From Gibbula magus (taxonomy: Eukaryota; Mollusca; Gastropoda; Trochida; Trochidae): a DNA stretch of 64,000 bases. The stretch is taken from the NCBI GenBank assembly GCA_936450465.1, contig OW388291.1:36246656-36310655 (forward strand). Direction: 5' to 3'. The notes under the pieces were generated by a model, which ran no database searches, was not told the DNA's origin, and saw only the letters and a list, made by a program, of their open reading frames with translations. A program made the position numbers and the translations under genes. This document shows, in pieces, positions 1 to 12,000 of the stretch (position 1 is its first letter; each line of letters begins with the position of its first letter).

Positions 1-419
1 ACGATGCTCATGTATTGATAGGTGTATACATCAATGTAATATTTGTTATTATTTGAATCATATCATCTCACCTGTATTGATGAGTAAGTGTATACATCAA
101 TGTAATATTTGTTATTATTATGTTTCCATGAATCATCTACCCTGTGCTGATAAGTTAGGATGCCAGTAAGATATTCCCTGACGATTACTACATGATTCCA
201 TTGAGCCTCTATCCTACTGTTATATGGAGTGAACCAGTCAATGAGCAGAGGATTCGTAAACATAATTCATAGTTTACTCTACACGTCACAACACTACAGT
301 GACGTCATAACCATAAGGTACCACGTACAGTGCAACGTATATTACCACTTATAGTGCCACTTAAATTACCGTAATCAACGTAATAAAACACCAATGGCCT
401 TATTTTTTAAAAATTGGCC

Positions 420-545
420 TTATTTCACAAAACACTATGATAATACTACTACTACTACTACTACTAATAATAATAATAATAATAACGAGTGGACTTATAT
501 AGCGCTAAATGCTCCAGGCACTAAGTGTGTGCTCTAAGCGCAAAA
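420..545 (-). repeat. LINE/SINE 3' tail with TTA microsatellite
   Basis: Read on the minus strand: TTTTGCGCTTAGAGCAC, TAGCGCTATATAAGTCCA and a (TTA)n/(GTA)n run. The same tail ends the LINE fragment at 60750-61340 and recurs at 36325-36380, so this is a truncated 3' end of that family. Confidence 0.55.
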
Positions 546-840
546 TGAAATATGTACAGTATTTACAAAAACAAAAGGGAAATGGGAATCTAGCAGCGGT
601 AGTATTTTTTTAACAGGTATGTCTTTAGTGAGATTAGAAGTTCTCAAGGATTGGTTATGACGATGATCATAATGCAGTTAGGTAACCTTAGTTCAACGTT
701 AACGAATTGGAGTTAAGGTTAACCTTTGTAAAGGTTGCTCAGTGAAAGGAGGCCACGAACAGGAGGGTTCAGCCGTCAGCAAGGATGGCGGTAGAATGAT
801 ATGCATGGTTTGGTTGAGGTTGATTACTGAAGGAGACGTT
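546..840. other. Upstream flank, nothing recognised
   Basis: No coding region or known repeat was seen here; 1-419 is likewise unrecognised apart from short direct repeats of a CACCTGTATTGATGAG-like phrase in the first 150 bases. Confidence 0.4.
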
Positions 841-966
841 CAGTGGCAGATCCAGAAATTTTGAAAGGGGGTGTTTGGGAAGAGGGGGATAGAGCCCATG
901 CAAAAATGTTTGAAAGGGGGAGGGGGGATATCTGAGAAACCTCCCCCCTCCCCGGTCCCGCCACTG
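841..966. mobile_element. hAT-like MITE, CAGTGGC termini
   Basis: Begins CAGTGGCAGATCC and ends with GTCCCGCCACTG, inverted to one another, around a G-rich and C-rich pairable interior. Same family as 19305-19427 and 61958-62135. No clean 8-bp duplication is seen at this copy. Confidence 0.6.
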
Positions 967-1688
967 GCGTTAATAGTTGAAGTTTGGCTTTAACTATGTG
1001 ACCTTAACTATGTGACCTGAACTATGCGTTAAGGTGGCTTTAGTAATTGATATTTCGTGAACTGAGTCACTTAAATAGTCAAAGGAGGCGCTAATATGGG
1101 AGTCTCTATTCGTTAGGAAGGTGCTAATCGAGAACATGCGTGTTTGCAATTAAACACAACATTCACTCCTTATAACACTGAGTTCGGTTGACCAGGCCCC
1201 AATGCCATTGCCTATGGTTTATAATTTATAATTATTGCCAAATTTGATGTGGTTGTGTTTGATCGCTCAATGTGTTTGACGTCCATCATTGACTCATTTA
1301 ATAATTCACTGAAAACCTGTATTTCATTAATTAACCAGGAAATCCATAAGTTCTAATTAGAGAACCCGTGAAATAACACCGCCTTGATATTTAACGTTGC
1401 ATCCTTCATTGCTCGAGAAAAAAACTTGGAAAATAATGGATTACCTTGTCATTAAAGTTATTGCTTTGAACGTACTTTACGTGTGGGATTCAGTACATTA
1501 TGAACATATAATCGTGATTTACGTATCAGTGATATTTCAATATGTACACAGGGTGTTCCTTAGGGACTTTCATAAGCAAAGAAAACACTAATTTGGTGAC
1601 ATTGATTTGCTTTTGTCAAAGACTTTTCGAAATATTTTGCATTTTATTTTCTGTTATTTTACCAACTATGTTTGTATAGAATTAAACC
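967..1688. other. Non-coding, nothing recognised
   Basis: AT-rich sequence with no supported gene. A TAACTATGTGACC phrase is repeated in tandem near 990-1025. Confidence 0.4.
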
Positions 1689-1843
1689 TTTCATATATCA
1701 TATATCATATATATCATATATATCATATATATCATATATATCATATATATCATATATCATATATCATATATCTGTATCATATATCTGTATCATATATCAT
1801 ATATCATATATATCATATATCATATATCATATATCATATATCG
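1689..1843. repeat. ATATATC microsatellite
   Basis: About 155 bp of TATATCA/ATATATC units with two CTGTATC variants. Apparent ORFs across it (Tyr-His-Ile repeats) are products of the repeat. Confidence 0.95.
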
Positions 1844-2261
1844 TCAAGTACCAAATGAACAACTTCATTTAATTCTGTTATGGAGATTAAAATAATAAGC
1901 AAAAAATCAAAATCTCACCTCTCAGTTACGACCCCCCGAGAAAACAATTTGGTACTCATACATCGGATACAATTCTCCCTGTAGTTCTTAAAGTTTGCTT
2001 ACTGTTGTCCAATTGTGTCACGCCTATTTGTACTAAACTATAAGTAGAGAAAGACAATTATTTGGCATTGACCAATCAGAAATGTCGTTACTTCTTCGAT
2101 GCTCGTGCCATGGTGTTTATCAATTCGGCTCGTCATTCGTCGATCGAGAAGCTTACGAAGAGCAACTCCTGATATCCCGACATTTTAATTCCGACCTAAA
2201 CATCTCAAGCCAAAAGAATCCAAGAACATCTTACTAAGGCCATTTGAGATTTTGAAAACAG

Positions 2262-2640
2262 AGCGGCGGTGGCTCTGTAGCTCATCAAGATTTTATGCTT
2301 TATTATCTAAGGTTGAAGATATGAAACTATATATAGTTAAATGGCAAAATAACAAAAAATCAGTTACATTGTATTGCGCCCCATGCAATCGCTCTCTCTA
2401 AGGCACCCACCCCTCCCAAGATTTCGTGGCATAGATCTTGCTATAGATCGATGGGCTCATGGCATAGCTATGCCGTCGTCGTCCGTCCACAATTGACTGT
2501 TCTCAAACTGCTAAAGACCCAAATCGGAAATTTTGTGGGTAGGTACCTTGCACCTAGGGGGTCAAAGATTGTACATTAATTTAGGTTATAATATTTATAA
2601 TTAATGAGTATAACATATTTGGATTATAAATTTCAATTTT
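2262..2640. repeat. Fragments of a GTCCGTCC tandem-core element
   Basis: 2268-2290 reads, inverted, as GATGAGCTACAGAGCC, the 3' terminus of the element at 14184-14880; 2450-2500 has the 5' head (GATGGGCTCATGGCAT, CGTCGTCCGTCC). The core tandem units are missing, so this is a rearranged or truncated copy upstream of AVEN. Confidence 0.5.
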
Positions 2641-2840
2641 GGTGACTGGACAATGCCTTAATTTGCTATTGTCCTAAGAGATAATGAATAACGTAAATCC
2701 TGATGAAGCTAATGGCTCACTCGGTTTTGACCAGCAAACCCGGCAAAATAATAAGATTTTAAAACGCTTCATTTATTCTCAATACATCCTCTGGATTTTA
2801 ATTTGTTCAAGGGAGGTAACTCACAATTAGTGTCCACGCG

Positions 2841-3071
2841 ATGAGGCCAGATGAACATAAACAGAAAAAGAATGCTCAATATAAAAAGAAACATGGTTTA
2901 AAGCAGGCAAAATCGGGAACAGATGAATCTAAAACAGCAGAGAAAGAAACGCGACAACATGGCGGTAATGAAGACAGATACAGTGGATATCGGAGGCGAG
3001 GGGATAAACAATCCGGAGCAACGTCCGGACGCAGCCAGACCTCAAAAACTTCCGATTCTTCTGATTCCGAT
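2841..3071 (+). CDS. AVEN: AVEN exon 1 (start codon, low-complexity basic N-terminus)
   Basis: Encodes 77 residues beginning MRPDEHKQKKNAQYKKKHG and ending in a Ser/Asp run (SDSSDSD). It ends in phase 0 at GAT|GTAAGAG. Composition is Lys, Ser, Gly and Asp rich, as expected for a disordered region; a short YRRRGD is the only relic resembling an Arg-Gly stretch. Confidence 0.85.
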
Positions 3072-6000
3072 GTAAGAGAGTAAATTGATCGGCGTGTTTG
3101 CTGACATTCTCCTCTTTCCTTTGCTTTTTACTAGTCAATCTTTGTTTGAAATTTGCAATTGTCTGAAATTACTGTCAACTTAAACTAACAGAAATGAACA
3201 CATCTAAAGTGAAAGTGAAAATATTACTAAATTAAGTTCCATATCAGTAGAACTATCCAAGAATTGAGATAGAGCTCTATATATAAATCATTGGAGTTTC
3301 AGTCTTTGTTGTATTAGAGTCATATTAAAATTGAGCTAGGGAAAATATTTGCAATATATTGCATCTACCATTATACAAGCTCAGAATATGAGTCATATCG
3401 TTCTGAGATGTAAGCGAATGATTCTGAATGTTTTCAAAATAGTTACCATTTAAACTATGATATGATTGGTCAACAATCCGACTGGGTTTTGTCTGCACTA
3501 AACAGGTACAGAACATGCGCCTTTATGGGTTATCCTCAGACCTTGTAGCAAGGAATCTACAGAACCAGTTCATTTCCCCATATGCCTTATTGTGAAGATT
3601 TTATTTCTTGGAACACGGTCGTTTTAATCAGACAATATCAAATTCTAATCTGAAATCCCGAAATAATTGTTCTAATTTAAAAAACACACGACTGACACTA
3701 GACAATCCAAAAATTTAATTAAGTTGTATCTCCAGATCTGTCTCTCTTTCATTACAAACTTCCACTTGGTTCTTCATGTCAATTCATTTAGTTGAAGTTA
3801 ATATATTTTGTCACCATACTTTGTTTGAGTGACACATTTTTGTCTCAAGAAAACTTGCATTTTCTTTCAAAGAAATGTTCATATTTGAATAAACTGCACG
3901 CAAATATATATGTTTGTCTTGATTTTTAGACTGAATATAATCGAAGCAAGACTGTTGTGTTTGAGCGGAAGGCGTTCAGCAGACGGCAGATAGTAAGTAA
4001 CTGGGACAAGTACAACCTGCCAGAAACAGCAGACGATGATTCCTCCCAACCACGTGGTGAAGACTTCTCCAAACTTCTGGCTTCTGCAGGTAACTAAATT
4101 TGCAAGTTCTATCCTGAGTATCCTGAGGTTTTTTGCTTATGAAATGAGAAAAATACTATATGTTCACTAATTTACATCTTTTTTAAAAAATAAGACAAAT
4201 GTTATACCTATTTTTAATTCATTTTGAAAATGCTTGAGAAAAAGTTTCTCCTTTTTCAGTTTGCATTTGTAGATAATAAACTTGGAAAGAATTACTAAAA
4301 AACCCCCAAAAATACATTGATAAAATCGCTATATTTTCTACACTTGTTACTTCGTAGTGCCAATGAATGGCTTCACTTCTCATTGTTTATAATTTCAGTG
4401 AATTTGCACCTAGTCTTTATCAAATTATCAAATATAAAGTCATAGCAATGTTACCTTTGGTGATATGTTTCACCTGGATTGTGCAACAAGCATGTACTTG
4501 ATAAAAAAATATGGTAAGAGGTATTATATACTGTTAATCCTTGAATAATCGCCCGACGATTATTAATTTCAAACAATGATTTGACCCGGCGATTATTCAA
4601 GGCGGGCTATTAATCAAGGCAGGCAATTATTTTTTTTCGAAGCCATGATATAAAAACATCATTGCAATATGTTTTAAATTATGAATATTGTAATGAAAGT
4701 GCATTTCATGAGTTTAAACTTCGCATAAATATGCTTATGCTGGAATTATTTTGAAAAGGAGATAGCCATTAGTTTGCTAAATTTAACAACGTGATTATTC
4801 AAGGCAGGCTATTATTTATTTCAAAGAGGGCTTAGACCCAGCGATTTTTTAAGGCAGGCAATTGTTCAAGGCAGGCGATTAATAAAGGATTTACGGTATA
4901 CTAATGTAGATAAAATAAAGCTATGAAGTACAGTAGACTACAGGTGAGGAAGGCATAGGACAGGTAGCCAGTCGGGTGACTGGTTTCATTCAGTATGTAC
5001 TCGGAAAAAAGGAGATAGATTTAGTTTATTACCTTTGAGGGCAATCATATCGGTGTTCATATTTTTCATACAATGCCCTAGGGCAAGATACATCTTTGAC
5101 ATGGTGACGTGACGTCAAAAACAATACTATGACGTCCCGCTTTGTCTATGATGTTGTGTTATTTAAATGCAACAACGGTGGGTTGCCAGCCTATTGTTGA
5201 CATTAGAATTTAGCATATTTATCTCAGTTATTTACACCGGTAATAAATAGAACATTATATTTGTGTCTCTGTCATACTATGTTTACGAGACCTGTTCCTG
5301 TATATCAGTTTATTCCTCACTCTTGCTCAGGAAATACTAATATTCCGGCTCTCGTGTCGTAAACATTTAACCCTCATTTAATATCCTCTTAACCCATCTA
5401 ACTACGAGATATCAGCAAGGGAACACAGATCCACAATCTTCTATTCACCCCTGCCAAGATTTATGCCCTGGCTCAACAAAGCTTTTAGATTTCTTAGACT
5501 GATTTCAGTTTGACCGTTTCAGGACACGTTGGAAATTCAGTATGGTGAAAATATGCCCTTAGAATTTTTTTAGAAGGAAAGCTTGTCTTTAAAGTGTTCA
5601 TAGTACAATAACTAAAGGCATGTTCGAACGCTTTTCGACTTTATATCAATCACCATTAATTTTATTTTACCAAATACTTGTACCATACTTTATTTTAAAG
5701 CTCAGAAGTGAATTAAGCAGCTGATCAGAACACATGGTCATAACCTTTTCACTCTGAGATATTTTCTACTGTAGTTGTATGATCTTGGTTGATTCTGCTT
5801 AATTTGTGTTTTGAATGAAATTCATTTTGGTCAAAAGCACTTCTCAACATGAAAAAATTGTTAGTGACAGTCACACAAATTAATTTGGTTTATTTATCGA
5901 AACGGTTTTTATATTTGGTTTAAAGGAATCTTACCTACTTATTTTACAGGGGATGCCTTTGCACAGTTTCGTTTCAAGGACGAGCAAGATTGGGATGACA

Positions 6001-9000
6001 GCCCCTCTGTTGGGGAGGGCAACCAGATTATCTCCCTTGACTGTCAAGGTCTGGCTGATGCTGTGGATTGCCTGCCTTTGTACAAGAGACTTGGACTTGA
6101 TAAAGAAACTTTTACCGTAGGTTTATTAAGCCAACAAAACATTCATCCTCGTGTAGGTATATAGGTCCCCAAAAATTGGACGTGGTTTAACCCATTCCTA
6201 ATATGAACTCAAAAAACTTGCTATGGAATTGTGCCCTGTCATCCCCCTATTTTCCCAGAAATTCTACAACATACGGGGAAATACCAAGAAAATGGACAAT
6301 GGCCAACTTAGCTCATGTAATGACCTTCCGAACAAAGAAGACTGATATTAGTTCTGTCTGTTACATTTGTCTGTATTGTGTGCCTTGATCAGAGTTTGAA
6401 AACTCCTACATTCATCAATCAGGCATATTCAGTGGAGATTTGGAATTTCTGAAAAACAGTTTCCATGAAAATAATGTTGATTTTATAAATGTGTTTTGCT
6501 ATTTCAAATTTAAGAAAATGATGACTTTACAGATGATTGACATGGCTGTCTCCTCTTGTTTTGTTTTTTCCACATCTTTTGACAGGTATCTGAAATAGTA
6601 GTACATCTTTTGTTTCTATGGCAACATGTTGATGTTGGAGACAGTTTATGTTGATGACATGTTGACTATCTCCTTTTGGAGAAATTCTCACTCCTTTAGA
6701 AAAACATTTGATGTTCTTTTGAAAGGACTAATTTCTGTAATGCATTTAAAGTGTAACTACCTGATAGTTCATGTGTATTTTTTCTTCTTTCAGGAAAGTC
6801 AGATAATTTTGCAAGAGCTGGAAGCAAACAGAAAACAAGAACTTTATGACAGTGGTTCAGGAAAGTGTTCACAAAATGAACCAACTCAAAGTTCCAAAAT
6901 TCCATTATTTGATCAAGCGAAACCTCCCCCAGAGACAAAAATAAAGAAACAAGGAGAAATAATTCTTTCATCGCTTGCAAAAACATCCAGTGCGAGTCTA
7001 GACTTTTTAAAACCAGCAACAGATGTAAAATCAAATAAAACAAACATTTCAGAGAAGTCAACAGCAAAACCAACCCCAGAAGCAAGTCCTGATGATGATT
7101 TAGATTTCTTGTTGTCACTCGATAATCCAAGCAAGGTGGATCTTGAAACACCAGCTACAAACACAGAGAAAGGTAAAGGTATTGTTATACTTTAACAGTG
7201 GTCACTACATCCTCGATAATCCAGCGCTATTGTTCCGATAAATCTACACAAGCGCTGGAAAACAGTAAGGGTATTTATCCTTAACCTAGTTACCTCCCTT
7301 CGCAATGACTCAGCGAAACGCTTGCTTTCTAACAACCAATGAGATCACTTGATATTAAGGGTGAAATAACAAACACTCTTGTGCTTTCGCAGATGATTGA
7401 GAACACCTGGTAGCACAGGGATTTTAATCATTTACCTCCACCCGCTTTGATGGACATGAATACACCCTTCTTCTCGTACAGACTTCTTAAAACTTTCTTT
7501 TGAGTTTCTATCAGGTTTTCTACGCTGAATTTGTTACAAACTTTATCGTAATCGAGTGAGTCGGCCGCCGCTATGTTTGTTTCTATAAACAACGGTAGTG
7601 ATGCGTTTTGATTGGTCGAGTTGTTTACGCAGATAGTGTCTGCGTTTCGTTTCTGATTGGATAACATGGACCCAAGAGGAGGTAACTAGGTTAGGGATAA
7701 ATACCCTTACTGTTTTCCAGCGCTTGTGTGTAGATTTATCGGAACAATAGCGCTGGATTATCGAGGATGTGGTCACTACAGACCCGATAGGACATTACCC
7801 TTTAAATGCAGGTCCTGGAATTTCTCAATCTTCAGTAGATGAGGGATACAATGTTGTTAGCCTTTTGACTTCGGATAAAGAGTGTTCAAATCCTGCCAGG
7901 GGTTCGACAGATTTGTCTGCTGAAGAAAGCAGTTTTATATTCATTAAGATATGTGTGCAGTGCCCCACTGAATGTCAGCGCAGTACCACCACCAAAATCC
8001 CCTCACATCATCTCTATATCTATAGGCACTCATGGGTGTTTCTAAACTAAAATTTGCAAAATGCATCTACCAGGATACAAACTGGTTCTGTAGATTCCCC
8101 TCTACAAGGTCTGAGAACATCCCGTATAGGTGTGTGTTCTGAACCAGTTTAGTGCAGACGAGGCCCAGTCAAATAGCTGACCAATCACATAATAGTTTTT
8201 AAGCAGACGAAAGGATAGCTGTTTTGAGTTATCTGCCCCAAACTTCTCGCACCGAAAGCTTTGCTGGAGGTCTTGTCATTATTTAACTGAATTGCGTCAG
8301 AACATGGGAGTCTACGGGCTGTTAGCAGACGGTTTAATTTTGAGAGGAAATCTCCAAACAATAGGAGTTTGTTTCCCAGTAGACGCACTATTTTGTAATT
8401 TTTTATTCCTCAGAAAACCGTCGATTTTAATCAGACTGAGTATTATGGATGAAGGATCCGTCTCTAAATATGATTAATTATCATTAAGCAATTGTTTTTC
8501 CACTTGAACGTTTGATTTCAATTTCTCATTATTTCAATATATTTTCTTATGTCCTTGAATTGAATGATAAAACTTACAGCAACTTACTATATGAAATAAA
8601 TGATAACTTATTATATCCCCCTACAAAATAGTTGGTGGTATGTAGCGATCAGCATGTCTGTCTGTCTGTCTGTCTGTTCATCTGTCCATCATACAGTTTA
8701 TTCCGCCCAATATTCAAACACTAATTGTTTTTTGCGAAACTTGATACAAGTAAACTTTCCGATTCTTTTTCGACTTCATTTTCTTGTTACTCTTGAGCAC
8801 TCATAAAGTCTAACAAGTGACTATGCTAGTGTCACAAATCTTGTCACACAGGTCAACCATGATAACTAGATGTGCCTTTTATTGGTTAGATCTACATTTG
8901 AGCATTTTTTGCTGTGTCCATGACGTGAAAAGTGACTCTATAAGGGGTTATTATCCCCCGCCACGAAGTGGAAGGGGATATAGGTTTAAGCTCTGTCCCT

Positions 9001-12000
9001 CTGTGCGTCCGTCCGAGATAAAGGGGACATTTTTTCTCAGAAACTGTTTAAGATTGGATAACCAAATTTGGTGTGTAAATACCTTGATGGAGTTCGAAAA
9101 TGAGAAGCGTGCAATTACTTTTGTCCGGAGTTATTGCCCTTGTTCCGTAATTTTGGAATTTGTTCATGGCATCTCCGAATGGGACAGCTTTTTTCAAAAA
9201 CTATTTAAAGGGAAAGTTCTATCATTGATCTATCGGCAGCATACGCCATATTGGATTCTTGGCATTACGTGAAATGAAAACATGCTATATTTTACCTAAT
9301 TTTACACTTTCTAAAAAATAAAACATACACAATGATAGAAAATTGACATAGTAACAGATAACACATAATAAAACTAATAAATAATATGCTGTTAGACCGT
9401 AGCAAAATTTTCCCCTCTCGCAGCGCGGATGAATGGCTTCAGTCCTCATCGTTTTTATTATACCCCCGCTACGAAGTTCCGAAATATTATTTTTTACGGA
9501 GTTATGGCCCTTGAATCCGAAATTGAACTTAGTACCAGAAGAACTGTGATGCTCCAATGGGGACAGGTTTTCTCGGAAACTATTACATCTAGGTGAATGA
9601 AATTTAATATGGAGGTAGTCCAGATGATACTCTTCATCGAGTTCAAAAACCAGTTCCGTAATATTATTTTTTATGGAGTTATGGCCCTTGAATCCGAAAT
9701 TGAACTTAGTACCAAAAGAACTGTGATGCTCCAATGGGGACAAGTTTTCTCGGAAACTATTACATCTAGGTGAATGAAATTTTACATGTAGGTAGTCCAG
9801 ATGATACTCTTCATCGAGTTCACAGTCCAGTTCCGAAATATCTTTTTTTACGGAGTTATGAAGCCCTTGAATCTGTAATTGAACTTGGTACAAATTACCG
9901 GTGTGATGACTTAATGGGAAAAATTAAGTTACCTGAAAAATATTACATCTGGGTGAATGTAATAACAGTCAGTTCCTAAAATTATTTTGGACAATATTAA
10001 GATGCTTGAAGCTGTTTTTTAAACATAGTAACCTTCACATCTATAATTCTCAATGGACGGATAGCGGATGGCGGGGGTATGTGAGCCATGCTCACTTTTT
10101 TCTTGTTTTTCAACAAGTGTGCGCTTGCCTTTATCAATTTGTGAAATATAAAGTCATCAAAATATTACTTTCATTAGTATCTTTCAATTTCACTGTGTTT
10201 TAATCATGTATTAAGAACATATGTGTAAACAGGAATATCCTCTCAAATTTAATACCCCGATAGAACCCTCCTTTTAAGATAGGCTAACCACATTTGGTGT
10301 GATGCTTGAGGGCATAAATACTTTGATGGAGTTCGAAAAAGAGAAGTGTGCAATTGTTTTTTCTGGAGTTATTAGTGCCCTTGATCTGTTTCTAAGACTC
10401 CGTTCCAGGTATCTTCAAAGAGGACAGCTTTTCTCAGAAACTGTTTCAAATAGGATAACCAAATTTGATGTCATGCTTGAGGGCAAAAATACCTTGATGG
10501 AGTTCGAAAATAAGAAATCTGTGATTATTTTTTCTGGAGTAATTGCTCTTGTTCCGGTTTTTTTCGACTCTGTTCCAGGTATCTTCAAAGGGGATAGCTT
10601 TTCTCAGAAACTGTTTAAAATCAAATCAGTAGTGTGGCTTGAGGGTATCAATACCTTGGTGGAATGAAAATGAGAAGTGACCAATTATTTCTACTCAAAT
10701 TATTGCCCTTTTTTCGATTTCTTGGGTCTGGCAGGGGATGTTGATGACTACATCTTCTTGTTTTTTATATTTTCCCAAATAGAGAGATGTTAGCTAAATA
10801 AAAATATATACCGGTACACATCAACCATGGTACCTAGAATTCAACACTGTTTTTGTGGTTTTGATCCAATTATAAGTTAGTGTAATCTCTGAAACTTTCA
10901 TAAAACTGCAGTGCTTTGTTCATACAAAGAACTATACATTGCTCTGCCTTTTACTCTTTTGGTGTTGTTCTTTGGCCAATGTTGAAAGCAGGGATATATG
11001 AGTGAGCTGTGCCCTCTAATTCTCGTTTCGTTGTAGAATCCTGTGAGAAACCTGAAGAGGCAACAAACTCACAATCTCAAAATACATCATCTTTAAAAAC
11101 AGAAAAAGGTATGTACTGTAGTGTAGTCAGGGGTATAAAGAGGTCTGAAGCTTTTATTACATGGAAACTAATTTGTTTTTGTACCTCTTAAAGGGGCAGT
11201 AGCATATTTTTAATGGAAGTGAAAATGAAATGAATGAAAATGGAATAGAAAGGTTACCAATTGCAAAACAATCAATAAATAGTGAGTGAGTGAATTATTA
11301 GCAGCTCCGACTTAGTCGGAGCTGCTATCAGTTTTTGTGCAGTTTCCGTCGCCGCCGCCGCCGCCACCGCCGCCGCCGCCGCACGCGCGTTTTGTATTCG
11401 CTATAACTTTTTTCCTAAAAGGTTTTGAGAACTCATACACATAACTTCTTACTTATGCCCCTGGGGAATTTTTTGGACATGTTTATTTTTAAGGTCAAAG
11501 GTCAAGGTCACGAGTTCTGAAATCGCTAAAAAAATCCATGTAAACACGATAACTTGAAAAATATTTGTACTATCAGGCTCTTATTTGGTGTACATCAACT
11601 ATGGAGAAAGGCCAAGATTTGAAAAGGTTTTCGCTAACATCCATCAAAGGTCAAGGTCACAGCGAGGGCACAACTTAAGCATGCTTTTGCGAAAATGTCT
11701 TATTTCAACTATTAACACTTTTAATCATTACATGATTGTTATACACAATGAAAAGTGATCACTGATTGTGTGACCTTGAATTTAAAAGGTCAAGGTCAAG
11801 AAATATGGTCAAGGTCACCAGTTCTGAAATTACTAAATAACCTTTTCCCAAGAAGGTATTAACACCTCATATACATAGCTTCTTTCTTATAAACCTGGTG
11901 GATGATTTTGACATCTTCACATTCAAGGTCAAATGTCAAGGTCACAAGTTCTGAAATCGCTAAAGAAATCCTTGTAAACATGATAACTTGAAAAATATTT

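Noticed and set aside
1607..1872. Tyr-His-Ile repeat proteins
   Set aside because: Translation of the ATATATC microsatellite.
6913..7164. Minus-strand frames opposite AVEN exon 4
   Set aside because: Shadows of the coding strand; Aven conservation fixes the plus strand.
6626..7195. 189-residue open frame starting with ATG at 6626
   Set aside because: The 5' third is intron sequence reading through the TTCTTTCAG acceptor; only 6794-7172 matches Aven, and the phase joins exon 3.
9285..9893. 202-residue minus-strand frame with internal repeats
   Set aside because: It is exactly the 177-bp tandem repeat read in one frame; the protein repeats follow from the DNA repeats and match no domain.
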